In this document: in pieces, positions 1-12,819 of the stretch
Layout of the letters: each line of letters starts with the position of its first letter
Numbering within the stretch: the stretch's first letter is position 1
Assembly: GCA_030867875.1 (NCBI GenBank)
Contig: JAOWCC010000019.1
Coordinates: forward strand, 31,601,976 to 31,665,975
Reading direction: 5' to 3'
Origin: Actinernus sp. WN-2022
Taxonomy: Eukaryota > Cnidaria > Anthozoa > Actiniaria > Actinernidae
Length of the DNA: 64,000 bases
The notes under the pieces: model-generated
Seen by the model: the letters and a program-made list of their open reading frames with translations, nothing else
What the model was told of the DNA's origin: nothing
Database searches by the model: none
Program-made: the position numbers and the translations under genes

Positions 1-361
1 AAAAAAGGTTTGGACTGGTAATAATATAGCAACTCTACTTTATGAATACGCAAAAACATTGATATGTCAAAATTTGATCGTTGGGGCACTTTAAGGGTGT
101 GTTTGTTTGACCGTATTCCGGAATAATCACACAGAATGATCACTACAAGTAGTCTATATCGGGATTTTCTCAGCCACTGGAATACCATAAATGTATACTG
201 AATATCATATGTCAGCAAGCATTTGTAGCTTACAGTGTAAAATGTGCCTGAAGCAGTGATAACCAGAGACTATTCCATCTATTCTTATTCTGAATTACGG
301 TCAATAAGGGTTTTGACGGGAACTGCGTCACTCTCGTGACTGTGTCGTGATCCCAACGAAC

Positions 362-451
362 CTTTATTCGTCCAACAGCCTCTTGAGCCTGCTGCATACG
401 TACTGCTCGGTTGGGGGACTGGGGAGACATGATCTGTGATGATCCGAGATA
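362..451 (-). CDS. APBA: X11/Mint/APBA-family PTB-domain exon (internal exon)
   Basis: This 90-bp exon (30 codons, phase 0 at both ends) begins after a good acceptor (tgtttacag) and ends before a GT donor. It reads YLGSSQIMS, then RMQQAQEAVGRIK. Both blocks match the start of the PTB domain of the X11/Mint/LIN-10 adaptors, where YLGSTQ and a MQAQEAVSRIK-type block are hallmarks. These proteins bind NPxY-type tails such as that of APP through the PTB domain and carry two C-terminal PDZ domains in membrane trafficking and synaptic complexes. Seen here are the first beta strand and the first helix region. The rest of the PTB and the PDZ domains would lie to the left, outside the window. The family assignment is strong; whether it is APBA1, 2 or 3 cannot be said. 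Confidence 0.85.
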
Positions 452-463
452 CTGTAAACACAC

Positions 464-1104
464 AGTGAACAGCAGTTAGGTATCAACAATTATATAACAA
501 TCAGCCCGACACGCACGCTGATTGGTCAAGAGCCGTGTGTTATTAGAGGACACATGGATGGCGACATGAGCCAGCGCAACCAATTCCTCAACTCTTTTTG
601 ATAGGATATTTTCCGCATAATTCTTAGTTTGCGATTATTATATACAATAAATAGTCAAGATTCCATTCTGCTACGCTAAACTCGTTGTGATATCCCTCAG
701 TGCGAGGCTAACCTAGCAAAAACAAAGGATTGCCTCGCTTTGAATCCAAGATGGCCACGAGGTGAAAAGAGTGAATAGAGCTCAGGTACTACAAACAAAC
801 ACAGGCAGGAGTCGTATGAAGATGCGGTTATGTTTTATACAATAAACGCGCTCTCTGTTAGTCGATACCCATGATCTATTAAAGTACACACGGCAAGAGG
901 TAACACATGCGCTATCTGGTTTTGTTGGGAAACTTCGTGTCTCGTGGCGCCGCACTTCTTTGTTCTCTCGCGCCATCTGTAATCTATAAGAGGCAGGCAC
1001 ACGGCTGAATCACATTTATTTGTTACGCATTGCCCAGAGGACTGTGGTATGAACGCCCGCGATCACCTGAACGCTTTATCAGCGGAGCATATAAGGGGGA
1101 GGGC
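464..1104. other. No gene seen
   Basis: Intronic to the X11/Mint-like gene. Short open frames only, with no splice-supported exon. Confidence 0.5.
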
Positions 1105-1453
1105 TGGGGGCACACAGCAGTCAAACGTCTGCGCGTGCGTATTACGGCCGTCAGTCTTACAACAACCCGGGGTTTAAAAAAAAACTCGGCTTGTGAACTT
1201 CTACCCCCAAAAGTTAAGAAAAATACGTAAAAGTTAAGCTTTTTATTTTCACAGTCGACGGGAAATTTAACAAACTTCAAACTGTGAGTTTACTAAAAAA
1301 AATTCATAATTCAACAAAAAAGTTCTCAAGGTTTGAAAACGGGTGTGTGAACAATGACGGCCGCCGGCTCGCTTTGAATTTGTTTTGGAATATGTTGTTG
1401 TTGTAAGACTTTTGACGCATGCGCAGACGTTTGACCGCTGTGTGGACTGGGGG
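1105..1453. mobile_element. MITE-like foldback element
   Basis: Inverted arms of about 35-60 bp bound this 350-bp unit. The left arm starts cacacagcagtcaaacgtct and the right arm contains agacgtttgaccgctgtgtg. Inner arms around 1151-1167 and 1394-1410 also pair. There is no coding content, and it lies in an intron of the X11/Mint-like gene. Confidence 0.55.
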
Positions 1454-1460
1454 TACTTAC

Positions 1461-1502
1461 TCCGAAATTGGAACACAACAAAATCAAACTTACGTCCTTA
1501 TT
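1461..1502 (-). CDS. Candidate 42-nt cassette exon in the X11/Mint-like gene
   Basis: A ctgtatttcag acceptor and a strong gtaagtac donor enclose 42 open bases (14 codons, NKDVSLILLCSNFG). They fall in phase 0, between the PTB exons at 8643 and 362. A second gtaagt lies 9 bases into it. There is no homology support. It abuts a foldback element at 1105-1453, so a fortuitous exon is quite possible. Confidence 0.2.
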
Positions 1503-2069
1503 CTGAAATACAGAAGATGTTCTTTTAGTGTATCTTTTTTAAAGTACTTCTCAGGACCTGGACTACTTGTTTCTGGATATACCAAAGTAGCTTGACCTGC
1601 CCGTTGAAGTACGCAACTGGTCAATGTAAGATACAATTATTCGTTGCTATACGATTCCTTTTGATAAATAGACTTAATAGCACCCGAGAATTCCATACAC
1701 TAAATGTTTTGCATGTTTTGCACCGGAGAGGAAAAAAGAATGAATTGTTACATGCATACATACTAAAAACGCAAACGTAAACATAAAACGATACAGGCAA
1801 ACTTCACTTAACTTATAAAACCTCGCTGCAAAAGAATTCAACCCTGTAAGGTATTTACGTAAAAAGTATTTTCTATTGGCTCCTTTCCCCTCTACTTCCA
1901 GTGGTCGAAATTAGCGGTAGCAAGCTAGCAGAATACTAGTTGATAAATCGATTTTGCTAGTGAGATTAATTTCGAGTAGCAACGTTTTGCAAGTCAGAAC
2001 CTGTAAAGTAAAAACAAAATCTAATTGAGGTTTTACTAATGGCCAAAAAATTTGTGTCTAGCCTTGACC

Positions 2070-4658
2070 CTTCTTGCAAGTTTTATACTTATGAACCTTC
2101 AAAATGTTTTGAATACTTCTGTGAAGAAAGTTTCGGCTTACAGAAAATACTCAATGTTCTACGCTTGTTTGAAATGGTGTACATTTGACCTTTCCTGACC
2201 CATGACCGCGTAAGTATAAGCCTGGGTCGATACCTGGTTAGACGTCATCTTATTAATGCATTATTCTCCATGGCGCTGTAACACGGTTTGGCTAAACTAT
2301 AGAATACCCCGCCACTCCAGCTAGATGGTATATTCAGTGCTACCGCGGTCCCGCAGTCAGCTTTATTAATATTCATGCATCGACTATGGGACTGCGGGAC
2401 TGCGTTGCCACTTAGTTCAACGTCTTACAGATATTAATATTTATGCAAAAAACTATATCCTTCGTTCTAAAAAAGCTGTCCCGACTGCGGTAGCACGGTA
2501 GCACTAACTAAATAACATAGCTTCAAAAAGTGGCGGGGTATTCTATAATCGCTCCCAGGGTTTTGGTTCCTACCCTGGTTCTAGGGTCCTGGTTCCGCTA
2601 AAGGTTCCTACCCTGGTTCTAGGGTCCTGGTTCCGCTAGGAACCAAATCCCTAGAATATTTGACAAATCGTGCCAAATCGAGCTAGGGTTTTGGTTCCAC
2701 TACAGGGTTTTGGTTCCGCTTTCTGTTTTTGGGGAAACTGTGGTCAGCTGGATTGATAACGATGCAATATAAGTCGATAGCTGATTGTTGCTTGTTAATA
2801 CTACTGTGAAACGGTTATCTTTCGTAGTATTACTGCGTAAATAAATCTATTTCAGCTAGATTTTGAATGAAACGAGAATTTCATAGCACGTCTCGAACCA
2901 CTGGACCGGAAATAATGTTTCCGGTGTGAAATTGATAACCAGTGTTTTTTTTAACTTACTCTAGCTCTGTAATTGTATCTGATGTATGCTTAAATGACTC
3001 GTAACAAAGCAGCGCGTCAAGCATACTTTTTTTCGTCACTTCAAAGCGCTTTGAGTCTAGTTTATTTACCAGCACAATAGCTTCAATCGATATTCTAATT
3101 GAGAGAAACATTTATGAAATCACTCATCCGCTCATTCGGCTAAATCAGAGCCAAATGCTCTCGCTTTGAATCACTCCACACCATAAACAATACACACAGC
3201 ACGGATAGCAAACAAAAGGCTTTTGGAAAAGGTAGATATATACCCTAACACGCTATTGTTTAGCACCAAAGAATAATTGTGATATGTTTGCCACATCAAA
3301 TCATTAACTCGTCAAAATAAGAGCAGTGGATAATTTGGCTGAAGATCAGTCAGTGAACCAAGTAACAGAATGTACGGGATGAAATGCATATATTGCCTGG
3401 GAGTTATGGATGATAAGGTAGAAATCAACTTAATTGAGGTTCTGCTGAGTGCTGATATCGACAAGGACGTTGGCGCAGCATGTCTAATTATTAACGTCTC
3501 TACCATCGGGCATTCCGTTATCGGCCGTTATCTACCCTGATATAACGAATAAATGTCATTTACGAGACGGAACTCAAATATTAAACAGATGGACACATTG
3601 TAAATACAGCTTTCTGTCAACAGCTCAACACTGCATGCTGTCCTATCGAGGATGCTAGGGCGCGTACTGTTATTTCTCAACTATATTATCCTCTTTACGA
3701 CGTGACGTTGAAGAAAGATTATCATCCAAACCCCGATATAACGAACTTTATGACGTGTTTTCTAAAATTTAATAATAGAACAACAAACGTATTTAGGTAT
3801 TGTTTTAACTGAAATGTTTGAGATAAAAAAGTGACGTCGTCAAAATAGAGCAGATAAACATCAGCGCACAAGACAACTTCATGAAGTGATGGAAGCAATA
3901 ACACTGATAAAAAGAATTAGTTAAGGACAGTTTTTTATTTTTTCTTTGTTATCTACATATCTACATAACATTGTCCGTTCATTTTCACTTTTCCCCCTGA
4001 GGAGCTAAAACCCCTAGGGAAACAGTTCCGGGAGGAACCAAAACCCTGAAAATGAGCCTCCCCGCAGGCAACTCCCGTAAAACTCTCCTGTGCAGACCGG
4101 GATTCCTGTGGTATAAGAGAAGGGGGAGGGGGGGAGGGGGGGAGGGGGAAGAGAAAAGAAGGAATCCCGGTGATTCAAATTTCTTGTTTCTTATTATTTA
4201 GGGTTTCTTATTATTTAGGAGTTGCCTGCGGAGGAGGCTACCTAGGAACCAAAACCATGGAAATTTTATGACCCCGGAACCATTTCCCTAGAGAGGAACC
4301 AAAACCCTAGGGATATGGTTCCGGCCGGAACCAACCGCTGTTACCGCGCCTTTCTATTACAACAACTTAACATCGATTTATAGAGAAGAAACAGGTTTTG
4401 AGTTGTTAATAAAGAAAAAAGTCATTTTAATCAACATGTTAAGTATTTCTTCAAATTATTGCAAAGTCGAATTAATTATATGACGTCTACTGAAGAATCG
4501 ATCCAGGCTTTTACTTACGCGGTCATGGGTCAGGAAAGGTCAAATTTACACGATTCCAAACAAGCGTAGAACATAAAATATTCACTGTAAACCAAAACTT
4601 TCTTCACAGAAGTACTCAAATTTTTTCGGAGGTTCATAGCTATAAAAATTGCAAGAAG
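2070..4658. mobile_element. 2.6-kb foldback element with about 170-bp inverted arms
   Basis: Bases 2070-2253 and 4475-4658 are imperfect inverted copies. Both hold the run around ggtcaggaaaggtcaaattt (right arm) or its complement (left arm). Inside, a second pair of inverted zones (2555-2725 and 3995-4335) is made of variants of AACCCTAGGGTTTTGGTTCC. No protein is evident between them. A G-rich run at 4118-4150 could form a quadruplex. The class is unknown. Confidence 0.5.
2298..2547. mobile_element. 250-bp MITE with 19-bp perfect TIRs nested in the foldback
   Basis: The ends are perfect inverted repeats of 19 bp (tatagaataccccgccact and its complement). A TA or TATA at the borders suggests a TA target duplication. 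Inner palindromes built on gtcccgcagtc and gactgcgggac are present. It lies inside the 2.07-4.66 kb foldback, so it inserted later or is part of it. Confidence 0.6.
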
Positions 4659-4669
4659 AAGTTATAGGC

Positions 4670-5999
4670 ACTTTAAATAAACCCATGCAATCTCACCTGC
4701 AAGAACAAGACTACTACCTAACGTTACTAAAAATAAAAAATAAATTAAAAAATGGTATATTTTACGTCGAAAAAAAACTAAGACTTGGCATGTTGAACTG
4801 ATAGCGACCAATTCCCTATCAATCTGAAGTGGCCGCCCCATTGCTAACACGATCCTGTTCACTACAGACCGTGTCAAGACACAGTTATCCCTGTCATTAG
4901 AACTTCTAGTTTGTAAAACATCACAACTGTCGATAAAGTGTCGCTGAAGTGCTGTTCAGTTTAAAAGAGACAATCAAACTCGACTGAGCATTCGTGAAAC
5001 AGGCTATTGGTTGGGTTCTGTTGCTTCAGTGGAATTTAAGACTCGACGAACTGAATAACATACTAACTATCAGTCATAATTCCTAACCAAAATCTATTGT
5101 ACAAGGCCAGGCTCCTGACAAGGCGGAGTATTAATACAAATCCTGCTTATGCTAAAGTGGATTAATTCCACTTCTAATCGAATTAAAGAAGCATACAAAT
5201 CGATTTCATTGTACAGAAAAAATATTTTTTACTTCCAATTAAATCTACAGTTGAGACCTAAATTTATTATTTATGAATAAGGTTGAACTTTCTCAATCGA
5301 AAGTTTCGCATTTATGTGCACAAGTTCCTGTGTTTACAACACATAGACGGAGTCTCTAAATGAGTATACTGCCCCGAGGCGGAGCACCAGTCGAGACAGA
5401 ACGTGCCCAGAGAAAGTGCTGCCTAAACTAATGGCTATGGCACACATTAGAATGAAATTAACTAAATGAATCTTTCTATAGAAAGATCCTTCCAGATATA
5501 CTAATTTTTAAAAAGCCAACTGAACGCACACGAGATCGCCTTCAATGTTTAATAGGTTTAGGAATCTTAGATTGGCTTCCTGCTGTGAAGTTCCAATCTT
5601 CATATTTTGTCGCAACGTTCTCTCGACTTCAATTAAATGTACAGAGGGGTGAGTGGAAGAAAGTAAAATTAAATTACATTTAGTTTACTTTAAAAAGAAT
5701 AAAAACTATACATGGGTTTAATGTTTAAATCCAATCTATTCAGATAATGTTAGGAAACAAGTTGACCGCCGCATTTTGAACACGCAAGATCGTGAAATAC
5801 TAAGAAAAGTACGCAGATATAGTGCTGGTATAAGGTTTATGAATGAGAGTACTAAGTATGACAGTACTAAGTATGACAGGTGTACGAGAGATACCTTAAA
5901 AATCAAAAAAATAATGGAGTATTTTCTGTCGAAGATACAGGAAGCCGTTACCGGGTCTCCCAAGTATTCCGACGAACTCCAGGATCGAATTGGAATTTA
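4670..5999. other. No gene seen
   Basis: AT-rich intronic DNA. A short tandem (agtactaagtatgac twice) at 5850-5878 is the only local repeat noticed. Confidence 0.5.
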
Positions 6000-6133
6000 G
6001 GTTAGTTTTTGTAGAGGGAGGAAAACCGGAGAACTCGGAGAAAAACTCTCGGAGCAAGGGCGAGATACCAACAAACTCAACTCACATATGGCGCCGCGTC
6101 CGGAAATAACCACTGCGCCACTCCAGCTCCCCC
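6000..6133 (-). mobile_element. tRNA-derived SINE, internally deleted copy
   Basis: This copy shares the block ctcggagcaagggcgagata and about 60 flanking bases with the SINE at 12820-13006. On the minus strand it has the same head containing the A-box-like TGGCGCAGTGG. About 40 bp covering the B box are missing relative to that copy. Confidence 0.55.
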
Positions 6134-6858
6134 TTATAGCCTCGCAAAGTTATTGACACGAAAAGTTCGAAAATTTTCAATCAAACATAAGGTGTAGGGC
6201 AGCTTTGCCAACCAACGATAAATTGTTGAACTTCGTGTGTTCATGAATTTGACGGTGGCAAAAACGCTTTTGCATAGCTTTGCGTGGCTTATAATTTCAA
6301 TGCGATTTACCTAGGCGTATAATTTATCTGCATAATATTACATTTCATCTCGAATGAGACTTTTTTCACCCCCGGATAAACTATAACCAAATTAAAGCGA
6401 AACTCGTCAGGAAGGAACCAACTCTGGTTTTCAAAACTATTCTTGACTCACCTTGTTCCTTTTTTTCAGAAATAGATGTAAATATTTGAGCTATGTTCTC
6501 TTTTAGAATAAATCCATGCTCCATGTTTTAGTGTTTTTATGCTTACAGGCGTATAGATCACTATTCCTTCAAATGCTGATAACAACCTGACTACTAGAAC
6601 CAATCAGAGTGTAAATAGAACAGTTTCAGGTAAAATCCAATAGAATTAAGAGCCAACTGGAGGCGTTGGGGATGAGCGAAAACATGAGTTCAAACTAAAA
6701 TATGAATACAAAACTGCACCAGTACTCCAGTCTGTGTACACTCGTCAAAGATTGCATTAACTTATAACACGGCACAATGGATAACAAGGGGTCAAGTTAT
6801 GAGTTCATAGTTCAAGTAAAAGTTAATAATAAAACAGAGAAACCCTACAATATATTAC
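6134..6858. other. No gene seen
   Basis: Intronic to the X11/Mint-like gene; nothing recognised. Confidence 0.5.
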
Positions 6859-6915
6859 CTCCTCGCAAGGTGCAGGATGATCGCGGGCCATCAATCTAGA
6901 TAATGCCTTCACTCT
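6859..6915 (-). CDS. Candidate 57-nt cassette exon in the X11/Mint-like gene
   Basis: A tttacag acceptor and a GAG/gtaata donor enclose 57 open bases reading RVKALSRLMARDHPAPCEE. The length is a multiple of three and the phase is 0/0, as required between the exons at 8643 and 362. Including it would place 19 residues inside the first PTB strand, so it is either a rare isoform, an alternative N-terminal path, or chance. The APCEE end loosely resembles the residues just before the PTB in vertebrate Mints. Confidence 0.3.
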
Positions 6916-8642
6916 CTGTAAATCCTACACGTATGATATACACAATAGAGAGCGGGCGTATACAAGGAAACGTCAACCCGGCGCTATATTAACCGAATTT
7001 TGGCATAGTGCACTCGCCTAAAGCTTCGGCGTTTGAGAAACCGAAAATCCATAAAACGGGCATATTTTGTGTATGTCGAGTGGTGAACGTTTTCGAGATT
7101 CTAATAATTAATTCATCTGTAGCCGTCGATTTGTTTATACATTCTGTTTTAAACGAGGTATGAGATTAATTTTGATAAATACTAGAAATGGGTTATGTTT
7201 TGCAGACCACGAGATTAAAATTAACGCAAGACTCACTGTTCAGTTCACTGCACGCGAAGACTTCCTCCTTCGTCAACCCAGTCGTACAGCAGATCACATA
7301 AGCACACAGTCTCTTAGACAAACACTATATAGCGAATACGAGCCCAAACCACACCAAACTGAAGAGGTTCAGAAGCGGGATGTATGCTAATGAGAAACTA
7401 TACTCCAAACTTGACAGGAGTCGGATTTTAAATATATTAACTAGCATTTCAGGTAGGAAGTCTAATAGGTTATTTACCTGAAGGCGTAATCGCGTAACCT
7501 ATAATACACACATCCCTATTTATTCCCAAAATTTCCGTGCGTGTTGTGTAAAAAACAATATATATTTTTAGTTTTCAAGTTCAGTATTATTGTGAGGAAA
7601 GTTTGAGAAAATGGAACGTCGCTTTTATTGTTGAGGTCCATTCAAACTTTACCAATACACTTCGAGGTAAATACTATCGCTACTCATGAGCTCATGAATA
7701 CTTTCCTTTGTCAATAACACTGAGAATTCTCCACGGAATTATACAGCAACGTAACTTAAAACGGAACAGACCAAAAGTAGAAGCTTGTTTTAAGAGGAAA
7801 AACTAAAGATACATATTCATAGTTTAAGGAAGGAAAACATTATATTGAATTAAAAGAAAGGAAGGAACGTTTATTACCTTTACCCGTTTGTTGTTTTAGT
7901 CACCTGCATGGCTCCTAGGAAAAGTTTAATCGAAACGCTGATAATGCGAAACAAAATTTTAAATATCTAATCTATCGAGTTTGCAAATAATATTTGTGTT
8001 GGTTGATTCGGGGAGATTTTCTGCATTACGAAGCTCAGAAGTCTGGCGGCCAAGTTTACAAATAAAACAATTGATACACGAAACGGTGAAGAGTTCACCT
8101 CTTTTTACTTCTCGACTTTTAAGGTCATAACCAAAACAGTTGACTGTTCTGAGGATGTTAATGGCTTACAAGCCTTTCAAAGACTAATTTCGAGTGACAA
8201 TGCGAACAGATAGAGTATAGCGTCGTCAAAACAACACACGGGAAAAGCAATTTTGGGGTGTTTATTTTCGAGAAAAAAACCTTTAAGAGCGAGCCTGTTA
8301 ATTACTGGGATGGAATAAAAACAAGTACGTCGCATGCACAATCATCTAGAAGCACAGGAAGCTGTAAATAAATATTCCTTTTCCCGCTCTTTCGGTAATT
8401 GCTCCGGCCTATTTAATGTGGCAGATTAACGGAGGTTTGAAATGATCCTTTAGACAACTCAAGTCAAGTGTATTTTTTCACGGCCGAGCATTAGAATGCT
8501 TCTCCAGTGTAATAACGAAGCTAGCCAGTCGATAATACTTGAAGTAAGTGTCTAAATCTTGGGTTAAAATGTTGGGTAAACTTAGTTGGAGTCGATGTAG
8601 ACCACAAGACTCCTTAAATACTAGAATAAGCGTTATACAAAC
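6916..8642. other. No gene seen
   Basis: Intronic to the X11/Mint-like gene. Short frames such as that at 7160-7390 have no splice or homology support. Confidence 0.5.
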
Positions 8643-8701
8643 CTTGGCAGTGTACACAACTCCAAGAAGCAAGTTTCTCGGGTGATGAGGTCCCTCCCAT
8701 G
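8643..8701 (-). CDS. APBA: X11/Mint-like exon encoding the first PTB strand
   Basis: A 59-bp exon lies between a tttcacag acceptor and an AAG/gt donor. With one base from the preceding exon it reads AWEGPHHPRNLLLGVVYTAK and exits in phase 0. It joins directly to the YLGSSQ exon at 362-451, giving LLLGVVYTAKYLGSSQ, which aligns with the LIDGVIFAANYLGST-type start of Mint PTB domains. The join needs an intron of about 8.2 kb. The exact phase fit on both sides and the continuous homology make it credible. The WEGPHHP segment has no counterpart I recognise. Confidence 0.75.
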
Positions 8702-9000
8702 CTGTGAAAGAAGAAAAACAATTCACATTAGTGAAGCCGACTTATAATCCATAAAGATTCACCAGATTTCTTGTCAGGCAATCACTGGCTTCGACGAGCA
8801 AACCGTTGGAACAACACAAGAAACGATGACAATCTTTAGACAATCACCTGACACAAACTATCGTTTTTTTCAATTACGATTAGCAAAGAAACACCAACTA
8901 ATACTTGAAGTTAGAATTACAGATGCATCAATCGGTGAATGGGAATTGAATTCCCGCGAATAAAGTCGGCGTCCGACCTGCTTTCCATCCTGGTTCTTAC

Positions 9001-9112
9001 CGACTGGTAGGGGACTCTCGCCGATGGGTCGACAGAATTTGTAGAATAGCTTCACTTCGGGGATTTTAAACTCGTCATATTCGGCGAAATCATCGGATTC
9101 ATCGCCACTCAT
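9001..9112 (-). CDS. Coding exon upstream of the PTB domain: first exon or internal exon of the X11/Mint-like gene
   Basis: Starting at ATG 9112, the exon reads MSGDESDDFAEYDEF and ends ...ESPLPV plus one base before a strong gtaaga donor (phase 1), which fits the exon at 8643-8701. The residues are acidic at first and then mixed. An in-frame TGA lies four codons upstream of the ATG, so this could be a true first coding exon with a 5' UTR, giving a short X11-type protein. Alternatively, the only AG between that stop and the ATG would create a phase-1 acceptor. That would fit the phase-1 donor of the exon at 18797-18827 and merge this into the longer gene on the same strand. The acceptor is weak because its pyrimidine tract is interrupted by other AGs. 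I cannot choose between the two. Confidence 0.6.
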
Positions 9113-11620
9113 ATCAACTTCCCATCATTTCTCTACGAGAGGGACTTCAGAAGTCGTAAAATAGACGTGCGTTAAGCTCATTTCAATTGACAGTTTCTCT
9201 CATTTTCTTAGTCAAAGACGGAATGCCGTTGATGGTATTCTTACGGCCGGAGATGCTCGTCTGACCCGGAATATGTGTCATATTCCCGAGGCTTTAGTTC
9301 GGTTAACGCTTAGGCCATCACCCTGATTAATGATTAATGCGGTCAGAACATTTTGGTTGTGTTTCGCATTAGGGTTAACTTCGCCTTCAAAGCTATGAAT
9401 ATTGATTGGGTACTCGTATTGGTTCAGTGTCTGGGGGAATCCCACGGCTAATGACCAAACCACGGGGTCAATTCCTAACTTCGCTCTCCAACCGATGGCA
9501 CTTCGATAACCTGGAAGCAATTTTCACGAGGAATACACAGGGAAAGACCAGCTGTCTGGATAAAACCACGAGACAAGACAAGCCCCTTTGTGTCGCAGCT
9601 GTTTGATTGACTACAAAGTCAACAATTTCCGTTCATGTTTAGAATTTTAGATCAGCTCGTACAATTCGCTTTTCAACCACTGTTGATAAAGAAATTCGGC
9701 TTTAATTGCGCCATCCAAAGTGCATCGAGGGAATAAAGATCATCCTAAGGGTTGTATGTAAAGTCGACCGGCTTGAAGGGTGTGTTTATAAGTGAAACAA
9801 TAAAGAGCGAAAAGCAAAACCAAGAACATCGAGCCAGGCGTTGATAACGGGTCATAGGTGGCTTGGGGTGTACGACTGTACCTCATTCTCATGGTGATGC
9901 TATGAGGACTAACAATATCGTACTCAAAGGCAAATAAAGTGTCAAAAAATACGGATTTTGTTTTTCTAAAATGGAGCTAAAATGGACTCATGCACGACTA
10001 ATAGTTCGTATGTGTTCAGTATTGATATTATAATGTGTGTGGTTTTCTAGAAATCCAAACAAATAATAAACACAAGCATAATCCACTGGGAATAAAAATC
10101 ACCGCAACTTTACAAAATATAAGTTTTTTTGGACTTGGAAGAGCTTATTCTATGTCACAAATGTACAGGTTAAACAGCAAATTTAACGAAAAATTCACTA
10201 GTCACACTTCATTTATTAAAGATATAACTAAAAGGTTTATTCACGTAGCTATAACGGTCATCAAACTCCGAGCAATCCCCTTAAGGCGGTTCTTATTTGA
10301 CACACTTTAATTACTAAATCTAGATTCTTTATTACTTCGCTCACAGCAAAATAGAGTCACTGACTACTTGACAATGGGCCTAATTTAGCTAAACTTCAAC
10401 GATGCGAACGAGATTAACGGCCTCGTAGTGTTTCAATTGGGGGATGAAGCTAAAGTTTGGGTGAGGAAAACTAAATATATCAAATAGTCGCTCGTTTTTG
10501 CTGTGCATGCGAGTTATAAAATTTCAACTAGATTTCCTGATGCAATAACGTTGTTGGCTTTGATTTTAATTAAGATAGAATCAAGAGTTTCCGCAAAAAA
10601 AGTAAAGTGCTTTTCATAAATCATGACAAATGTGTCATGGGCTTTCGTCTTATTCAAATACTGGAAGTTTCGGTACGATTTGGGAAGTAGAACAGACGAA
10701 CAGCCGAACAGCCGTATCCGGTGCGGTAGAACAGTTATCAGTACTTTATATTACCTACATTGATAGGAAAACGACCCCGTAATGGAGTGACTAAAAACCA
10801 TAAACCTGTCGTTAAATCGGAACCGTTATCTTAGCCGAGGCAACCTGCCACTATGATTAATATCTACTGCAAATAAAGCACTTTCTTAAACGGCAATACA
10901 ACTTTGGTGCTTTGATCAAAGAAATCCAAGCGGCTAGATATTAGAACAGCTCAATGCTAATTCCTGGAAAGAGAGCAGTCTTGACTTCGAGTCTATAAAC
11001 ATTAATCGAAAAGATCTCTGGTGTCATTGATATTGCTGTTTCATATCTACGTAACACGAAGCCTCAGCAATGTTTTTCTTCTTTCGCCAAAAGGGGTCAA
11101 TTCAATAAACGTTTACACATATATTTTACAAGTCTGCTCAAACGCCGGAAAACAATGGACAGATCTGTAAATGTTTTGTACGAAGTATCAGTCACGTGAC
11201 ACATCTCGGCCAATCAGCGTCGCTTACTGCAAAGTGAAAAGATGGCGCGCGGGTATTTCAATTCCAGCCTGATTTTGGTTAAGACGAGCATGCGCGCGGC
11301 CCTCTCTTAAAATAGCGCCCAAAAGGAATAAGCACGTTTTCTATTGCTTGAAAAAACAAACAAATAAAAGACTCGACATTAAACTCTCACGTTATTTCTA
11401 CATCCATGAATGACTGATACAAAATCACCGCACCTAAAGGTAGCGACATAATCAAACCACCATACTAACACGAAAAACGAACCACCATATTAACACAACA
11501 AAGAGCAAGTGCCGGCCTTTTTAGTTTCTTTGCTAATTCTGAACACTTATCCCGTCAAAAGAGGACCCATAGAAAAATAGAAAAATGACATTAACTGATA
11601 AATATCGTCTGGCCCGAAGA
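9113..11620. other. No gene seen
   Basis: Either 5' flank of the X11/Mint-like gene or an intron of a longer gene. Includes the possible 5' UTR just right of 9112. No homology in the short frames. Confidence 0.5.
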
Positions 11621-11790
11621 AATAAAGGGGGAAAACGAATGTATACGTTAGTTGATCTGCTGGAGCTCTACTTGGAAACACTGGGTTCTAGAGGCTTGAA
11701 GAAACAAAGGGGGAAAACGAATGTATACGTTAGTTGATCTGCTGGAGCTCTACTTGGAAACACTGGGTTCAAGAGGCTTGAAGAAAGAAA
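11621..11790. repeat. Two-copy tandem duplication, 82-bp period
   Basis: The block beginning gggggaaaacgaatgtatac occurs twice in direct orientation, 82 bp apart, almost identical. This indicates a recent local duplication. No function is seen. Confidence 0.7.
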
Positions 11791-12819
11791 GGGTGAAGTG
11801 ACGAGAGCTAGAGGCTATAGAGAAGAACAAGAAGACTCCGCTCTGGTGTTATCCGTTGAGAATCTCACTTCCATGCAAACGTTAGGTTCACAATTAGAAC
11901 CTCGTCCCTGATTGGATAATCTACTCATTACCAGGCGCAACCGTGAGTGCTGGGTGTAACAGTAATTTTCATTGGCTTACCAATGGCACATCAAAACCGG
12001 TTTGACGAGTTTTATGGAATTTGGAACTCAGCGATTCTCAATGGTAACACCAGAGGCTCTTCTTTTTCTTCTCTTTTCACCTCCTCTCTCTGGTACCCAG
12101 GGGACACTTGGACAACAGGCCCGTCGACATAACTCCGAAGGGGGAGGAGTGGGGAAGGTTAATTTTCAGTGAGTCGCGTCGAAGATACCATGAAGCATGC
12201 AAGCGGGGAAAATCCAGCCTCGACTCCATGCGTCAACAGACAAAAGGACCTTACGTGTGTAGGTGTGTGTGGGGAGGGGGTCAATCGAACCCTCAAACCT
12301 ACCCCTTCCCTGTCGACGGGCCTGGACAAGCATTACATTCTAATCTGAAGACTGACCAAATTATTTATCTTAATTCGCTCCGTGGGTAACACAATACTCA
12401 ATAGGAACCAAGTGGAGACTAGGAGGGGGTTAATTAGTGATTAATAATGGAAGATAAAATAAGTACTACTTATTCAATCAGCTGACGCGTGAGGTTAATA
12501 TATGCAATAATATATGCAATAACCGGCTTAGCAATTAAAAAAATAAGATATCAAAAGAAAGAAAATCTCGCAAGTTTAGACGTTTGGCGTCTTATAATAA
12601 TCTCTCTTTTTTCGCTGAATCAGTGAAACAGCAGTTCGTGACATTTCTTTAGAAATGTTTGAAGCCTGGTTTTCCATATTAATGGCGCCTTCTTACTACA
12701 GGCAACTCGAGGTGTATCGCATGCATGGCGAAAAGAGCGCCAAAATAACTCTGAATGTCTAACGGGACCTGAAACAACCATAGAGGCTGATCAAAGTCAG
12801 GACCCGGCTAAACCACAGA
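11791..12819. other. No gene seen
   Basis: Overlapping short frames at 11947-12389 have no family resemblance or splice partner. Confidence 0.5.

Noticed and set aside
10035..10310. 91-codon plus-strand frame
   Set aside because: No recognisable family, low-complexity start, no splice partner.
10770..10820. Possible phase-1 mini-exon (TPLRGRFPINV) upstream of the PTB group
   Set aside because: Splice sites are weak and there is no homology; expected by chance in several kb of sequence.
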